Shown: positions 32,401 through 43,424 of the stretch, piece by piece
How the letters are laid out: every line of letters begins with the position of its first letter
How positions within the stretch are numbered: position 1 is the stretch's first letter
Assembly: GCA_973895155.1 (NCBI GenBank)
Contig: OZ316895.1
Location: 11,098,001-11,162,000 of the forward strand
DNA from: Marsupella aquatica
Taxonomy: Eukaryota; Marchantiophyta
Reading direction: 5' to 3'
DNA: 64,000 bases
Notes under the pieces: generated by a model
What the model saw: the letters and a program-made list of their open reading frames with translations, nothing else
What the model was told of the DNA's origin: nothing
Databases searched by the model: none
Program-made: the position numbers and the translations under genes

Positions 32401-35400
32401 AGGTCACCAGTGATTGGGGCAAACGGCAATTTCGGTTTGGCACCCCCACTATTACCATTCCCTGGTCAGCGGAGTCACCTCAAGGGGAGACTACCTCTAT
32501 GGAAGAGCAATATGATTCAGAGGTCACCTCAGATGAGGACGAGGATGAAGTATACATGGTGAAGCTGATTTCTCATCTGACGGAGGAAGATGTATTTGGC
32601 CCACAAGCTGCTACCCCCGAGGAGAGAATTCAGGAGGTACCACTTGACCAAAGTTGTGTTGTGCAGAAGAAAACCAGAGAAGAGCCACCTACACCACCAA
32701 TGGCCCAGCTTGTTGATACTCAGGAGGAGGGCCAGGAAGCTCAAGCCATCTTGTTTGACGATGAACGAAGGGAGGAGTGGTTGAATGACCTCTTGGATGA
32801 AGAATTTAGAGAGGAGCTACTGTCACATTACAAAGAATCTGATGTGGAAGAAATGATGGCCCATGTGACAAAAGATCCACCTCCAACCCGGCCAGACCAG
32901 GAGGACAGTGATGCACCTGTGTATGGAGGGATGAGGCTCGCACGGTTGGAAGAGACCTTTGATGAGGAGACACGCAACAAGCTGGACGTGATCAGGCCAG
33001 AGCAGTACACCAAGGTGGAAGTGGGTGAGGGCAAGACACTCAACATTGGTAGTAAGTTGGATGCTACGGAGCAACGCAAGATTCAAGAATTGTTGAAGGA
33101 GTACCAAGATTTGAAAGGAGTGCCACCTGAGTTTGGTGAGCACAGCATTGACCTGATGTCAGGAGCACGACCTGTGAGGCAACGCCAATACCGCCTCAAC
33201 CCCAAGTACTCACTCATGGTGAAGGAGGAGATTGACCGTTTGTTGGATGCAGGCTTCATTTATCCAGTCATGCATAGTGAGTGGGTGTCACCCATCGTGA
33301 TCGTGCCCAAGAAGAAGGGGCCAGACGGGAAGGTGAAAATACGGGTGTGCCAAGATTTTCGAAAGTTGAATGAGGCGACCAAGAAGGATCACTACCCACT
33401 GCCGTTTACCGATATCGTGTTGGATATGGTAGCTGGTTGGGAGATTTACAGCTTCTTGGATGGCTACTCTGGCTACAACCAAATTTGGATACGGGAGGAG
33501 GACCAACTCAAGACGGCTTTCACTACGGAGTGGGGGATTTTTGCATTCCGTAGAATGCCTTTTGGGTTGTGCAATGCCCCTGGCATGTTCCAGCGGCTCA
33601 TGATGAATATATTTCACAACTTTTTACGCAGGTTCTTGGAGATCTTTATTGACGACTTTGCTGTCTATGGCAAACGAGTCAAGCATCCGGAACACTTACG
33701 GTTGACTTTTCAGCGGTGCCGGGAGACTTGCTTGAGGCTGCATCCTGAGAAATGTTTCTTTGGAATTGAGGAGGGAACCCTATTGGGCCACAAAGTGTCT
33801 ACTCGGGGGATTGAAGTTGACCGTGAGAAGGTGGCCGTGTGGGTAGCAGTCTCATTTCCCAAGAACGTAAAGGAAGTGAGAGGGTTCTTGGGGTGTGTTG
33901 GATACTATCGACGCTTCATCAAAGACTTTGCCAAGGTAGCCATGCCACTCACCTCCATGTTGAAGAAGGGAAGTGAATTTGAACCTACTCCACCCCGACA
34001 GGCTGCTTTTGATGAATTGAAGAAACGTTTGCTAGAGGCTCCCGTGCTCATTACGCCCAATTGGAATAAGGAGTTCCATGTCTATGTAGACGTATCAGGA
34101 TTTTGCATCGGTGCCGTTTTGAGTCAGTTAGATGATGATGGAAGGGACCATCCCATCTACTTTTCCAGTAGGCAGTTGGCCCCGACAGAGAAGAACTACT
34201 CACCCACCGATAGGGAGGTACTTGGTATTATTTACGCTTGTAAAAAGTATCATCATTATTTGTTGGGATACAAGGTTGTGTTCCACACGGATCACAATAG
34301 CTTGAAATACATGGTCAACAAGCCAGATCTGTCCGGAAGAATTGCACGTTGGGTTTTGTTGCTGCAGGAGTTCAACTATGAGGTGAGAGTGAGACCGGGG
34401 AAGAATCACAGCAATGCAGACTTCTTCTCCCGTATTGAGGGAGCATCTGACTCACAGGAGATCGATGATCGGTTCCCGGATGAAGAAGTGTTCAGCGTGA
34501 CTACGGAGGCCACTACTTGGTATGGAGAAATTTTGGAATTTCTCCGTACGGCGAGAGTTCCCTCACGTTTGGGCCCGGAGAGAGCAGCAGTGTTTTTACG
34601 TAAGACAGGTCCCTACTTGCTTGTGAAGGGAGTACTTCACAAGTACGGCATGGATGGCCGCCTTCGTCGTTGTTTGGAGGAAGCTGAGATACGTACAGTC
34701 ATGGCAGCACTACATGAGGAGGAAGCTGGTGGCCACTTTGCACGGGAGACCACCGCAAGGAAAATACTAAATGCTGGATATTGGTGGCCAACTCTCTTTC
34801 GGGATGTACACCGGTACATCCAGCGATGTGATCCGTGCCAGCGGCAAGGCAAGCCAGGGCCCTCCTCACGCCACCCATTGGTGCCCATACTTCCTCTTGC
34901 ACCCTTTGAGAAGTGGGGGGTTGATTTCATTGGCCCCTTCACTCCCATCACTAGAAGAGGGAGGAAGCGCTACATCATTCTTGCAACGGACTATGCCACA
35001 AAGTGGGTGGAGGCCCGAGCCATTGCCAAGGATGATGCCAACACCACGGCACGTTTTTTGTACGAGCAGATTTTTACATGATTTGGTCCCCCATTGGAGC
35101 TGGTGAGCGACAGGGGTACTCACTTTCTCAATCATACGATTGAACGTCTGACGGAGAACTACCTGATCTCACATAGGAAGACCACTCCGTACCATCCTCG
35201 AGCCAACGGGCTCACTGAGAGAGCAAACGGGATCATGGGCAAGATTCTTAACAAGACGGTATCAGCTCACAAGACAGATTGGGATTTGAAGTTGTTGGCT
35301 GCTACTTACGCCTACAACCTGGCTCACAAGACTACCACGGGCCACAGCCCCTATTTCCTTGTGTTTGGACAACACTCTCTTGTGCCGGTGGAATTTGAAG

Positions 35401-35849
35401 TGCCCACCATTCGTATCCTAACACGGGAAAGGGAAGGGGAAGAAAGAAGTGTAGCTGCACGGATCCAACTGTTGGAGCAACTCACTGAGATAAGAGAAGA
35501 GGCTTTGACCCGTACGGAGCAGGAGCAAAGCAAACGGAAGTCACATTACGATTCCCGTCTCCGTTGTGTGTCAATTGAGAAGGGAGATTTGGTACTCCTG
35601 TACGACAGTCGTTTTATGCATTTCCCCGGGAAGTTGCATACCCGTTGGATGGGGCCCTACGTAGTGGACGCCGTCTACTCCAACGGCTCGGTTCAACTCA
35701 AGACGTTGGAGGGGCAACTACTCAACACCCGGATCAATCAAGAACGCTTGAAGAAGTACTACACGGAGGAGGAGTATGGTGCTCGCGGGGGCGCTTTGCA
35801 ATTAAGAGGAGAGCTATGTGACGGGGTCCCCCGTCACTTGAAATCATGA
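29484..35849 (+). pseudogene. R gag-pol polyprotein, about 2121 codons, one in-frame stop
   Basis: Gag capsid region at about residues 147-270 (DEWIEEFEGIAEANG, RRFLQRFQKLVRRI). Three CCHC knuckles start near 429, 534 and 562. Protease site VDGGSGVN at about 890. Reverse transcriptase with FRRMPFGLCNAPGMFQ and catalytic FIDDF at about 1387. RNase H with YVDVSG, TDREVLG and HTDHNSL. Integrase HHCC segment (about 1740-1790), then GVDFIGP, SDRGTHF and LTERANG supply D, D and E. Only a TGA at 35079-35081, inside the integrase core, breaks the frame; it fits CGA to TGA. The frame ends 11 codons inside the 3' LTR. No chromodomain. The product would drive reverse transcription and insertion, but this copy makes a truncated integrase unless read through. 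Confidence 0.92.
35804..35813 (+). other. Polypurine tract of R
   Basis: AAGAGGAGAG just before the 3' LTR start at 35817; it would prime plus-strand DNA synthesis. It lies within the end of the pol frame. Confidence 0.6.
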
Positions 35850-37288
35850 ATAATGGGTTGCAGAGGGGTGTGCCTTGTTAATAGCCACTGTAAATAAGCC
35901 ATTTTTAAATTTTTTTTAGTTATTTCCGCCATTGTAGGTTGATGATGCCCCGGGTGACTTTGTATTCTTCCTCTCGTAATAGTTCTAAGATTTTTGGCGA
36001 CCTAAGCAGGCAAATATTTTGGGACCTTAAAAAGCTAGAGGGCCAACCCCATTGGAATTATCGTTTGCTTGAGCTATCGTTGCCACCCCCCTTGTAATTT
36101 GAAGAAAAGGGAGCTTTGGGGGGATTAAAATTCCCCATTAGGGAGCCTTGCGAGTGACCAGGTGGCGCCCGGGAAACCTAGCCCTTGCATAGGGAGGCGC
36201 GCCACGCGAGCGAGGGTGCCGCAAGCCAAGGGCTCCCGTGAGCCGGGCCCAAAGGACGCGTGAGTGAAGGAGGGGGGGTATTAAACCCTTCCGCGAGGAG
36301 GGAGCAGGACCGGGCGAGCCCTGCATAGGGCCGCGAGCCCACCAGCCGCAGCCGCAAGTAGACGCAACGGCGAGGGGGAGAAAGCGAGAGGCGAGCCGGG
36401 GCGCATGGCTTGTGCGCAGCCGGGAGGTACCGGGTGGCTTGCCGGAGCCGGGAGGAGCCCGCGAGTAAGAGCCCAGGTGAGCCGAGCCGGGGCGCATGGC
36501 TTGTGCACAGCCGGGAGGTACCGGGCGGCTTGCCGGAGCTGGGAGGAGCCCGCGAGTAAGAGCCCAGGTGAGCCGAGCCGGGGCGCGAGGCGCAGCCGGG
36601 TCGCAGCCGGGAGGAGAAGATCGCGGAGTGGGGAGGGGGGCAATTAAGTTCCCTTGGGAAGGGCCCGCATGAGGGGCTGTGAGTAGGGGGAATTAAATTT
36701 CCCCGGCCTTGGAGGACTGGAGGCCACCGCGAGTATGCCCCGGAAGGGAGGCGCAAGGCGCTCCCGTGAGTAGTGGGGGGAGATTAAATCCCCCATTAAA
36801 GCGCAGCCGGGATGCTTCGGAGGGCAGGTCAGAGGGGGGCAGGTACGCGCGCGGCAGAAGGGGGGAGAAAATACTCCCCGATACACGGGTTAGTCAATAC
36901 CCAGGAGGGGGCAGCGAACGGCACCTGGTGCTTAGGGGTATACTTAAGGGGGGCCTGCGCCCTTAGGAAAGCCACCACTTCTTGCGTTCCCCTTAACTTT
37001 TTTCTTGCTTCCCTTGAGATGCCGAAAGCTTCCCTCAAAACTGCTTCTTTGTAAACAGTACCCTGGTTCTTGGTTCTCCAATTTTTTTTCCCCTTTCTCT
37101 CTAGCTCGGCATGGAATTGGGGGACTCACTGTCTCCGAGCATTAACGGTGGCTGCAGTGAATTATGTCTGGGAAATTGAGATTGGGTCATTGATTGATCG
37201 GGATACGGGGGCTGTTTCGGGCCAGGGAATTGACATTGCTACGGGTGACGGGATTTGGTGATTGAGGATTTGATTTCGGGATGCACGA

Positions 37289-39842
37289 ATGCTAGATCAA
37301 CCGGAGTTCAGTGTGGCACGCATTCGGAGATACAAGGCTGCTTACCGTGACTACGTGGAGACTTTGATTTCAAGGGAGAGAGAAGAGAGAGAAGCTACGA
37401 TGAGCACGGGATTGGCAGCAGGTTCCACGCCGGTGGGTAGGAGGATTTTTTGTCGAATTTATCCCAAGACCTCCGCCAAGGTGATGGAGGATTGTCGGAA
37501 TATTTTCCAAGCCACCGGGGTTACAGAATTCATGAAGGTGGAGATTACCATCCCCCCGGGGAAGAGCTGGGACATTGAGGCCGGGATGGAGTTACGAACG
37601 GAGGGAATCTACTTTGAATGTCTCAAACGTGTAGTGCCCCATGTAGAGTTGGCTAGGCTGCTATTTCTGGAGAATCAGAAATTCTCATTCACACCTCGGC
37701 ACATCAGGGGAGAACTCACGTTGAAGATGGTGGCCACTTGGGTGATTAATCCCACCTCCACCACTGCCATCCCTCTTTCCGCTGTCAAGGATGTTGAGTA
37801 TAAGGGATTCCTGGCCAAGGTTCATCAACGGGTCCTTGGCAACGTGCAATCAGGGGTGGTGAATGAAGAACATTTCGTGGTAGCTATGGACATCAAGAAC
37901 CACCCAGCCCATGTGTACGGATGGTGGTACTACGGGTTGAAGAAGCTGTTGGCCGCTGACCTCGGGAGTGTGAAACCAGGTGGGGCTATACATTTGATGG
38001 GGTCATTTGTATTAGCCAGGGCAGAAGGGTTGATTGGTTCCCCGGGACAGGAAGACACGGAATCATCTCTCACCACGGAGATTCGGAGTATTGCCACTAC
38101 CGTTATCGGGAAGCTCACGGAGGAATCATCGTCGACTGGTGGGGATGAAGATAGAGGAGAAGAAAACTAGGATGAGGACTACACATTGGAGTGGCTTGAA
38201 CCCTGGGCCCTAAGTGTTACTAATACAGGGAGGACGTGCGAACATCGCAAGGGTGTTTTTAATGTAATGCAAACTAATTTTTATAATAGTTTTTAAAGTA
38301 GGCAACATCCCTGTATATATATTCAGCACAATATTAGTAATAAGGCTCTTATCAAATACATGTCAGATTAATCTTATGCAAGGGTACCCAAAATGCCAAG
38401 TACACATGTCACTATATGGTTGACACACATGTCATCACTTTACTTGCGCACATGTTCATATAGTAAATCAGATATTTAATTATTTGTCGTCATAAGGCAA
38501 GTTTGGTTTCGTGGGCTTTAGGAACACTGAGAGGATAGTGCAGCCATGCTTGTCTGTATACTACAGGAAGAACTATAATTCTCTGGTACTAATTTTGTTT
38601 AACTATATAAAATATGTACCCTAAACAAAGGCGTAACATACAAGTCCCCTATGCAAAATAAAGTCTTATCTATTTCAGTATGATATTTGCAATTTTAAAA
38701 ATTCAAGGATGTTTTCAATTCCTTGAAAAACTATATTATAATTTACAAAAGGATAAAATTTAATAAGAAAAGTTAATATTTTTACATTAACAAGGGGATT
38801 TTTTTTGTGAACAAAAATATTAAGAAGGGGTACATGGGGGGTGTCTGTTCTCAGGGGGGTTCACTTTATATAGTAAGAGTGAGGGCCCAGGGGGCTTGAA
38901 TCACTCGTGGGAGATCCGAAAGAGCCCCTGGCCTACAACATTCCGGATGTTTACCTGGCAGAGCTACGGGATTTCAGAGAGGGAGTCCATGAGGGACTCA
39001 AGCTAGTCCACGCATTGAGAGATTCTCTCAAGCACACCACAGCCAGAGTAGAGACGTTAGAGCAGAGTACCCTGTCTCTGAAGGAGGTGATCAAGGCCAA
39101 GGAGGAGACCATTCATGAGAAGGTTAAGCTTCTCCAAGCAGCTCACGTAGAGATCTCCAACTTGAAGGGAGCCTTGTCCACCAAGGCCAAGGAAGCAGAA
39201 GAGGTGGGAGCATTGAGACAAGCATTGGCCAAAGAGAAGCAGAATTCTGGAGAAGTGGTGGAGTGGAGAAACCAGGTGGGAGCACTACGGAGTCAGGTGG
39301 CCGCCTTTGAGACACGAGCAAAGAGGAGTGAGGCCTTGAGTCTGGGGAAACGGAAGAGCCCCGGCACTCCTAGCTCCACACTTTCTCCGGATTTGATCTC
39401 CCAGGCTATTGAGATGGTAGTGAAGGAGGTTAGTGGGAAGTATGGGCCCTTGTTGGATGGAGCCAAGAAGAGTCAGGAGAAGAGCAAGGGCTTGGAGAAG
39501 AAGCTCCGGGAGGTACAGAAATCATTACGGGAGGCTCAGGTCAGTACAGGGATGCCACCTAGGTCTGTCACCCCCGGGACTCCCATGGCCACAGGGCAAG
39601 TTCTACCGTTGGAGTTGCGGTCCGGAGAAGAGGCTACCCTATGGAAGGATACCATTGGTGAGGGGTACATTAAAGCGTGGCAGGCCTTGGCCAATTTGAG
39701 AAAGCAGGGGAGCACTAGCACAAGGAGTACCCCGGTAAAGAAGAAGAGAAGTGAAGTGGCACTCACTCCAGTGGAGAGTGATGAGGAGGCCCACTCACGG
39801 GGCTCAAGCCAGGGCACCGTGAGTGAAGAGGAGGAGGATTAG
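37289..39842 (+). pseudogene. LTR-encoded protein, broken copy in the 3' LTR
   Basis: Same protein as 26215-28068 but disabled twice. A TAG at 38168-38170 stands where the 5' copy has CAG. The 692-bp element then splits the gene at 38201 and also shifts the frame (700 added bases). The C-terminal coiled-coil half is still open at 38907-39842. A few missense changes (Arg to Cys, Val to Ala, Ala to Thr) separate the N-terminal halves. Confidence 0.85.
38201..38892 (+). mobile_element. 692-bp non-autonomous DNA transposon, relative of T
   Basis: Flanked by GGCTTGAA at 38193-38200 and 38893-38900; the 5' LTR has this site once (27119-27126). The ends are CCCTGGGCCCT inverted repeats, sharing CCCTGGGCCC with T. 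Subterminal sequence GGACGTGCGAAC on the left, and a GTGAnCAAAAATA stretch near the right end (38810 versus 11525), also match T. No ORF. It probably depends on a T-type transposase supplied in trans. Confidence 0.85.
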
Positions 39843-41004
39843 AGTGGTCGTACGGACGTGGTTGTACGGCCCCTGGACTTTCCAAATTTTTTGTGAGGGG
39901 TCACTCACGGGCTTGTTGGAAAGAGCTCGCGGAGCTGATTCCAACAAGAGGCGGCGCTCCTCAAACGGAGCCAGGATGAGCAGGTTATGGCCCGACGAAG
40001 TTGTGTTTATGGGATACAGAAACGGTCAGAACTTGGTCGTCCAATGTCCGTTTAGAGAGCGGTTGAGTGATTCGTGATCAAGAGGAGGAGAGCTATCCAG
40101 GGGTGAACTCAGAAGTGCAAGTGGAGGGGCGCCTAGTTTCGGCCATTGTGGGGTTCCTTGCAATTTCATGGTTCACGGAGTAACGTTGGGGCACCGTCGA
40201 AGGCACCGTCGGCCCCATTGTTAGTTTAGGGTTTAGGGTTTTTAGACGCATGTGTGTGCCGCATGGTTTTAGTTTAGGGGTTTCTTAGTGAAGGGTTTAG
40301 CGGCGCCGCTAGGGTAAGCCGCCATCATTGTGGCCCCGTGAGGGGTGCTTTGGTGTGTTTTTTGGTATTTAGGGGGAGAGCCCCAGAGTAGTGGGGGGGA
40401 ACTCAGCGTAGTACTTGGATGCTTTGGAGTAGCTTTTGTGAGTAGCGCACCGATTAGGAGAAGTTCAAGCCAGAGTAGTGAGGTGGAGAACGTAGCACTT
40501 GTCCCCGGGAGGCAGGAGTTGGGCAGACGGCAGGAGGCCGGGTTGCCCTTGCATGTGTTACGAGAAACACCAAGAGATATGGATTTGGCTTGAGGTTCCA
40601 ATATTTTGTGTGTCACTTGTGGTTGCTTGTGTTGTTTGTTTTCCTCCCCTAGTGCGTGTGGTCGGTGTCGTTGTGGAAACATTTGCCCTTGTCACTAGTG
40701 TTCAAATCTTATTGTAAATGTTGGTATGCTTGCCCAAGAGAGGAGGGGGGTGGTGACAGCACTCACCCGGTGGGCATGAGTTGTAGATGGTAGGACCAGT
40801 CCCTTGGACTTGATCAAAAACGGAGAGACCAGTCGGTAGACTTGATCAAAAAATACACTTCCGGGAGCGGAATCAAACATACTCATACTTAGGTGTGGAA
40901 ATCCTCCAAATAGCGTCCCTCCACGACCCCGTAATACGATACCAACGGTTTAAGCAAGGAAAAGTATGGTTTGCACGTATTAATCGTTGGACAGGCAAGT
41001 GACA

Positions 41005-41345
41005 TTGTCCGTATGAAGTCAGCCGCTCCATACAGACTAGGTTGGTGCATGACCCTTGCTTGTATCCGTTGTCTATCTTACCCTTGGGTTTGAAGTGCCG
41101 GGGTGTATACTCCTTATCCCAAATTTGGAGTTCAACCGACACCGGCCCAGCTGGCAGACAAAAGATCTATGCCAACTGATGCTCCGTAAGTGATAAGGTC
41201 TGCCCTGAAACCTTGGTGGTCGTTACGTTAGTGTCAAAGTTGGAGATGAACTCATAAACCTCCTTTGGCCTAGCTGCGCTAGGTCTCCATAGCAAGTGAG
41301 CAAACTGCTCCAACTAATGCTCCTTGAGATAGTCCGCATGGTCGG
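41005..41345 (-). pseudogene. Element M globular domain, first half
   Basis: The minus-strand translation follows B step by step: HADYLKEH for HAVYLKTQ, LEQFAHLLW for FEHLASLPW, LSLTEHQLA.IFCLPAG for MSLMEERLRMIFGLPEG, and KGKIDNGY for EGAVDNGF. Two in-frame stops. It ends at 41005 where R inserted; the remainder continues at 24742. Confidence 0.6.
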
Positions 41346-42185
41346 GTTTCTTGATCGCCGTCTAGACTACCTCGAGGATGCGGATTACCTATAATAAGTT
41401 AGGCTGTTGATTATCCGAGGGCCGTTGTCGTGCCGAAAGATTTTGGCTCAGGAATGGCTTTTATAGGGGATGATGGATGAGGCCTCCCGGTTGGGTTGCG
41501 TGCATGCTGACTCGGAGGGGCTACTTGGTTGGATGGATTGAGGTTTGGTGATTGGGTGACTCGTCGTCACCAGGTTTGGTGTTTGGGTGAGTCACCAGGC
41601 TTGGAGTTTGGATGAGCCTCACTGATGGCAGCTGGCTCAGGCTAGATGGTTGGGTTTCCGATGCTACTTAAGACTTGAGCCTTGGCTCATTGAGGTTGGC
41701 GGTTATCTATTGAGATCTGTTGAGTTTCATTCTGTGAGTTTCGCTCCGTTCTGTGAAACTCAACTGTTGTGCGGCGATTTTGGAGTTCTGTGCGAGTGTT
41801 GGATCCAGGTGTGGAGTTTTCAATCCAGGCAGGGATTTCTCGAGTTTGGAGCCTCGTTGGTCCAGGCCCAAGTTTTGTGAGAGTTGTTTTAGACTAGTGG
41901 AGTAGCTAGTCAAGTTTTGGTTTTGTGAGCTAAGGAGGAGAGTTTTTCCGTCAGATTTTGAGTAGATAGTCACTCGAGGAGTTCAGCTCAACAAGTTAGA
42001 GGTAGCGGCCCACCGTAGGGCCAGCTACCAGTCTCTTGCAAGCAAGCTTACTCGAGGACACCCATTCTAACCTTTGTGAGAAAAGTAAAAAAAATAAAGG
42101 AGTGAGAGTTTGCTCCGAAAAGTGCTTGTTGCCTATCCCAATTGCAGCTAGAAATGTGGAGTTTGTCCTCGCGACACCGCCGGGT
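41346..42185. other. Unassigned segment within M
   Basis: Nothing in B corresponds to this roughly 800-bp stretch, which lies between M's proline-rich part and its globular domain. It contains short repeats of GGTTTGGTG/TTGGGTGA and GTCACCAGG type (41530-41620) and T/G-rich sequence. It may be a further insertion or a solo LTR. I could not define ends. Confidence 0.3.
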
Positions 42186-42470
42186 CTAGTTGGTCGGTGG
42201 GTTGGCCGGGGCAGGTGTAGGGGCGGCGTTGGTTTGCGCTGTTGATGCGGGGGCCGGCGTCATCTTTGCCCGCTTCCGAGAACGTTGCTCAAGCTGCGGA
42301 CTAACACGCTCGAAACCCGAGGAACACTCGGTGTTGTTCATGGGACGGACTTGGGACCGGTTTGGTGGTACGCCGGTGGTCATCGGCTGAGGGGCTGGGG
42401 GTGGTGTCGGGGTAGCCATATCCCAATTGAAGGCGTTGGAGCTTTCCCCAAGGAACGTAAGATTGCGCAC
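42186..42470 (-). pseudogene. Element M proline/alanine-rich N-terminal part
   Basis: Low-complexity frame with PTPPPAPQP and a basic RSRKRAKMT patch. It matches B's Pro-rich and GKKRKES region in position and composition. Homology is by position, not by residue identity. Confidence 0.45.
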
Positions 42471-42479
42471 CGCTTCCTG

Positions 42480-42866
42480 TTATCTACTGATGTCTTCTTG
42501 GCACTTTTTGGCTACGATTTGCTGGTCGAGGTAATCCGGGATCTTGTCAAACTCCGCTTGAGTCAGCCGCTGGCTGCCCTTCAGCCTAAAGAACTTTGCT
42601 GGGACTTCAAAAATTGCCTCTACTACCGATCTAAGCCCCTCCTCGCTGATATATAACTCGGTGATGTAGTCCCGCAGCTCGTTGTAGCTGGAATCCTTTG
42701 TGATGGTTGTCTTCTCACAGTTAACGTGTGCTACCTTAGCCACCAACTTCGCGTACCTTTGTTCACGGTAAGCGGCTTTCTCGGGGCAAGAATACCAATA
42801 AGTCTTGGAGAACTTAGCACCTACCTCGCCAAACAAGGTCCAAAATCCCAAGGCTATAAGGGTCAT
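42480..42866 (-). CDS. Element M first reading frame, 128-aa helical protein
   Basis: ATG at 42866, no stop until its end. Contains EKAAYREQRYAKLVAKVAH, YISEEGLRSVVEAIFEVPA and FDKIPDYLDQQIV. The frame at 14088-14468 in B aligns over its whole length (YEIEREYERAIRLAGRHHY, LPDKVFNIPG, FDHIPAQV). In both elements it precedes the proline-rich gene. Function unknown. Confidence 0.5.
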   Translation of the reverse strand: MTLIALGFWTLFGEVGAKFSKTYWYSCPEKAAYREQRYAKLVAKVAHVNCEKTTITKDSSYNELRDYITELYISEEGLRSVVEAIFEVPAKFFRLKGSQRLTQAEFDKIPDYLDQQIVAKKCQEDISR

Positions 42867-43419
42867 ACTAACCTTTGTAGTCTAGTTTGTTGAGTCCGCG
42901 TCCCCGCTCAACAGTTTTGCTTGCTGGTGGAGGCTTCACTCGCCCTGACTAAATCCCGCCACAATCCGCTCTTACCCTTCGATAATTTCCTTGTAAAAGT
43001 TAGCTTGATTCGAGAAAAAGGCAAGAGGGAATGGCAGCAATCGCGAATTCTGAAAGGTATGAATGAGCAAATGGGCCGCGGCGCCATTGACTCAGCTCTT
43101 ATGGAGGTGCCAGGGTGAGCCCGAGCGTGAGAGGGCAAGGCCATTTTGGTCGTTGATAATGACCCAAAGTTGGGTGTCTCGTTCCAAGCGTGATCCCCTA
43201 ACGGAGTTTTACTCCGTCGCCGCCACCGTACCTTGGTCGATCGTAATAATCCCCTTTCCTTAATTTGTAATTATTTAGTCAACTAACCTACTCCTAATCT
43301 ATTCATAATGGCAAGGATGGCTATTCATGCTACTCTACGCTATGGCTACGGTCCTAATGACCGTATAAGTCCTAATCTAGGACCTGCGTTAGGTTAAGTG
43401 ACACATTAACCGTGTCACA
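42867..43419 (-). other. 5' end of element M
   Basis: Minus-strand start with a GTGACAC/GTGTCAC hairpin at 43398-43418. No gene seen. It corresponds to B's promoter region, although I saw no clear TATA box. Confidence 0.4.
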
Positions 43420-43424
43420 TCCAC

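Larger units (their letters stand above)
24743..41004 (+). mobile_element. Element R: complete Ty3 (gypsy) retrotransposon with 4.5-kb ORF-bearing LTRs
   Basis: Two LTRs (24743-29231, 35817-41004) start TGTGAC and end GTGACA. Flanking TTGTC at 24738-24742 and 41005-41009 is a 5-bp target duplication. A tRNA-Asp-type primer site, one gag-pol frame and a purine tract lie between. After subtracting the 692-bp insertion and its 8-bp duplication, the 3' LTR is 4488 bp against 4489 bp, about 1% diverged by eye, so insertion was recent. Each LTR carries a long ORF. Coding order protease, reverse transcriptase, RNase H, integrase is Ty3 type; there is no chromodomain. Confidence 0.92.
35817..41004 (+). 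repeat. 3' LTR of R, 5188 bp including a 692-bp insertion
   Basis: Colinear with the 5' LTR; differences are mostly transitions. It is interrupted at 38201-38892. Ends GTGACA at 41004, followed by the TTGTC duplication. Confidence 0.92.
19119..43419 (-). mobile_element. Element M: minus-strand giant LTR-like unit, host of N and R
   Basis: M is flanked by TCCAC at 19114-19118 and 43420-43424. On the minus strand it begins TGTGACAC...GTGTCAC, a hairpin like the start of R's LTR, and ends ...GCGCGATA. Its parts, read in order on the minus strand, are 42866-42480, 42470-42186, 41345-41005, [R], 24742-24229, [N] and 20822-20202, and they align with B from end to end. It carries only the globular/coiled-coil type of protein and no enzymes. 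I infer a solo LTR. Confidence 0.6.

Noticed and set aside
29484-35849. An endogenous retrovirus with an envelope gene
   Set aside because: No envelope-like frame, signal peptide or membrane segment follows pol; it is a plain Ty3 retrotransposon.
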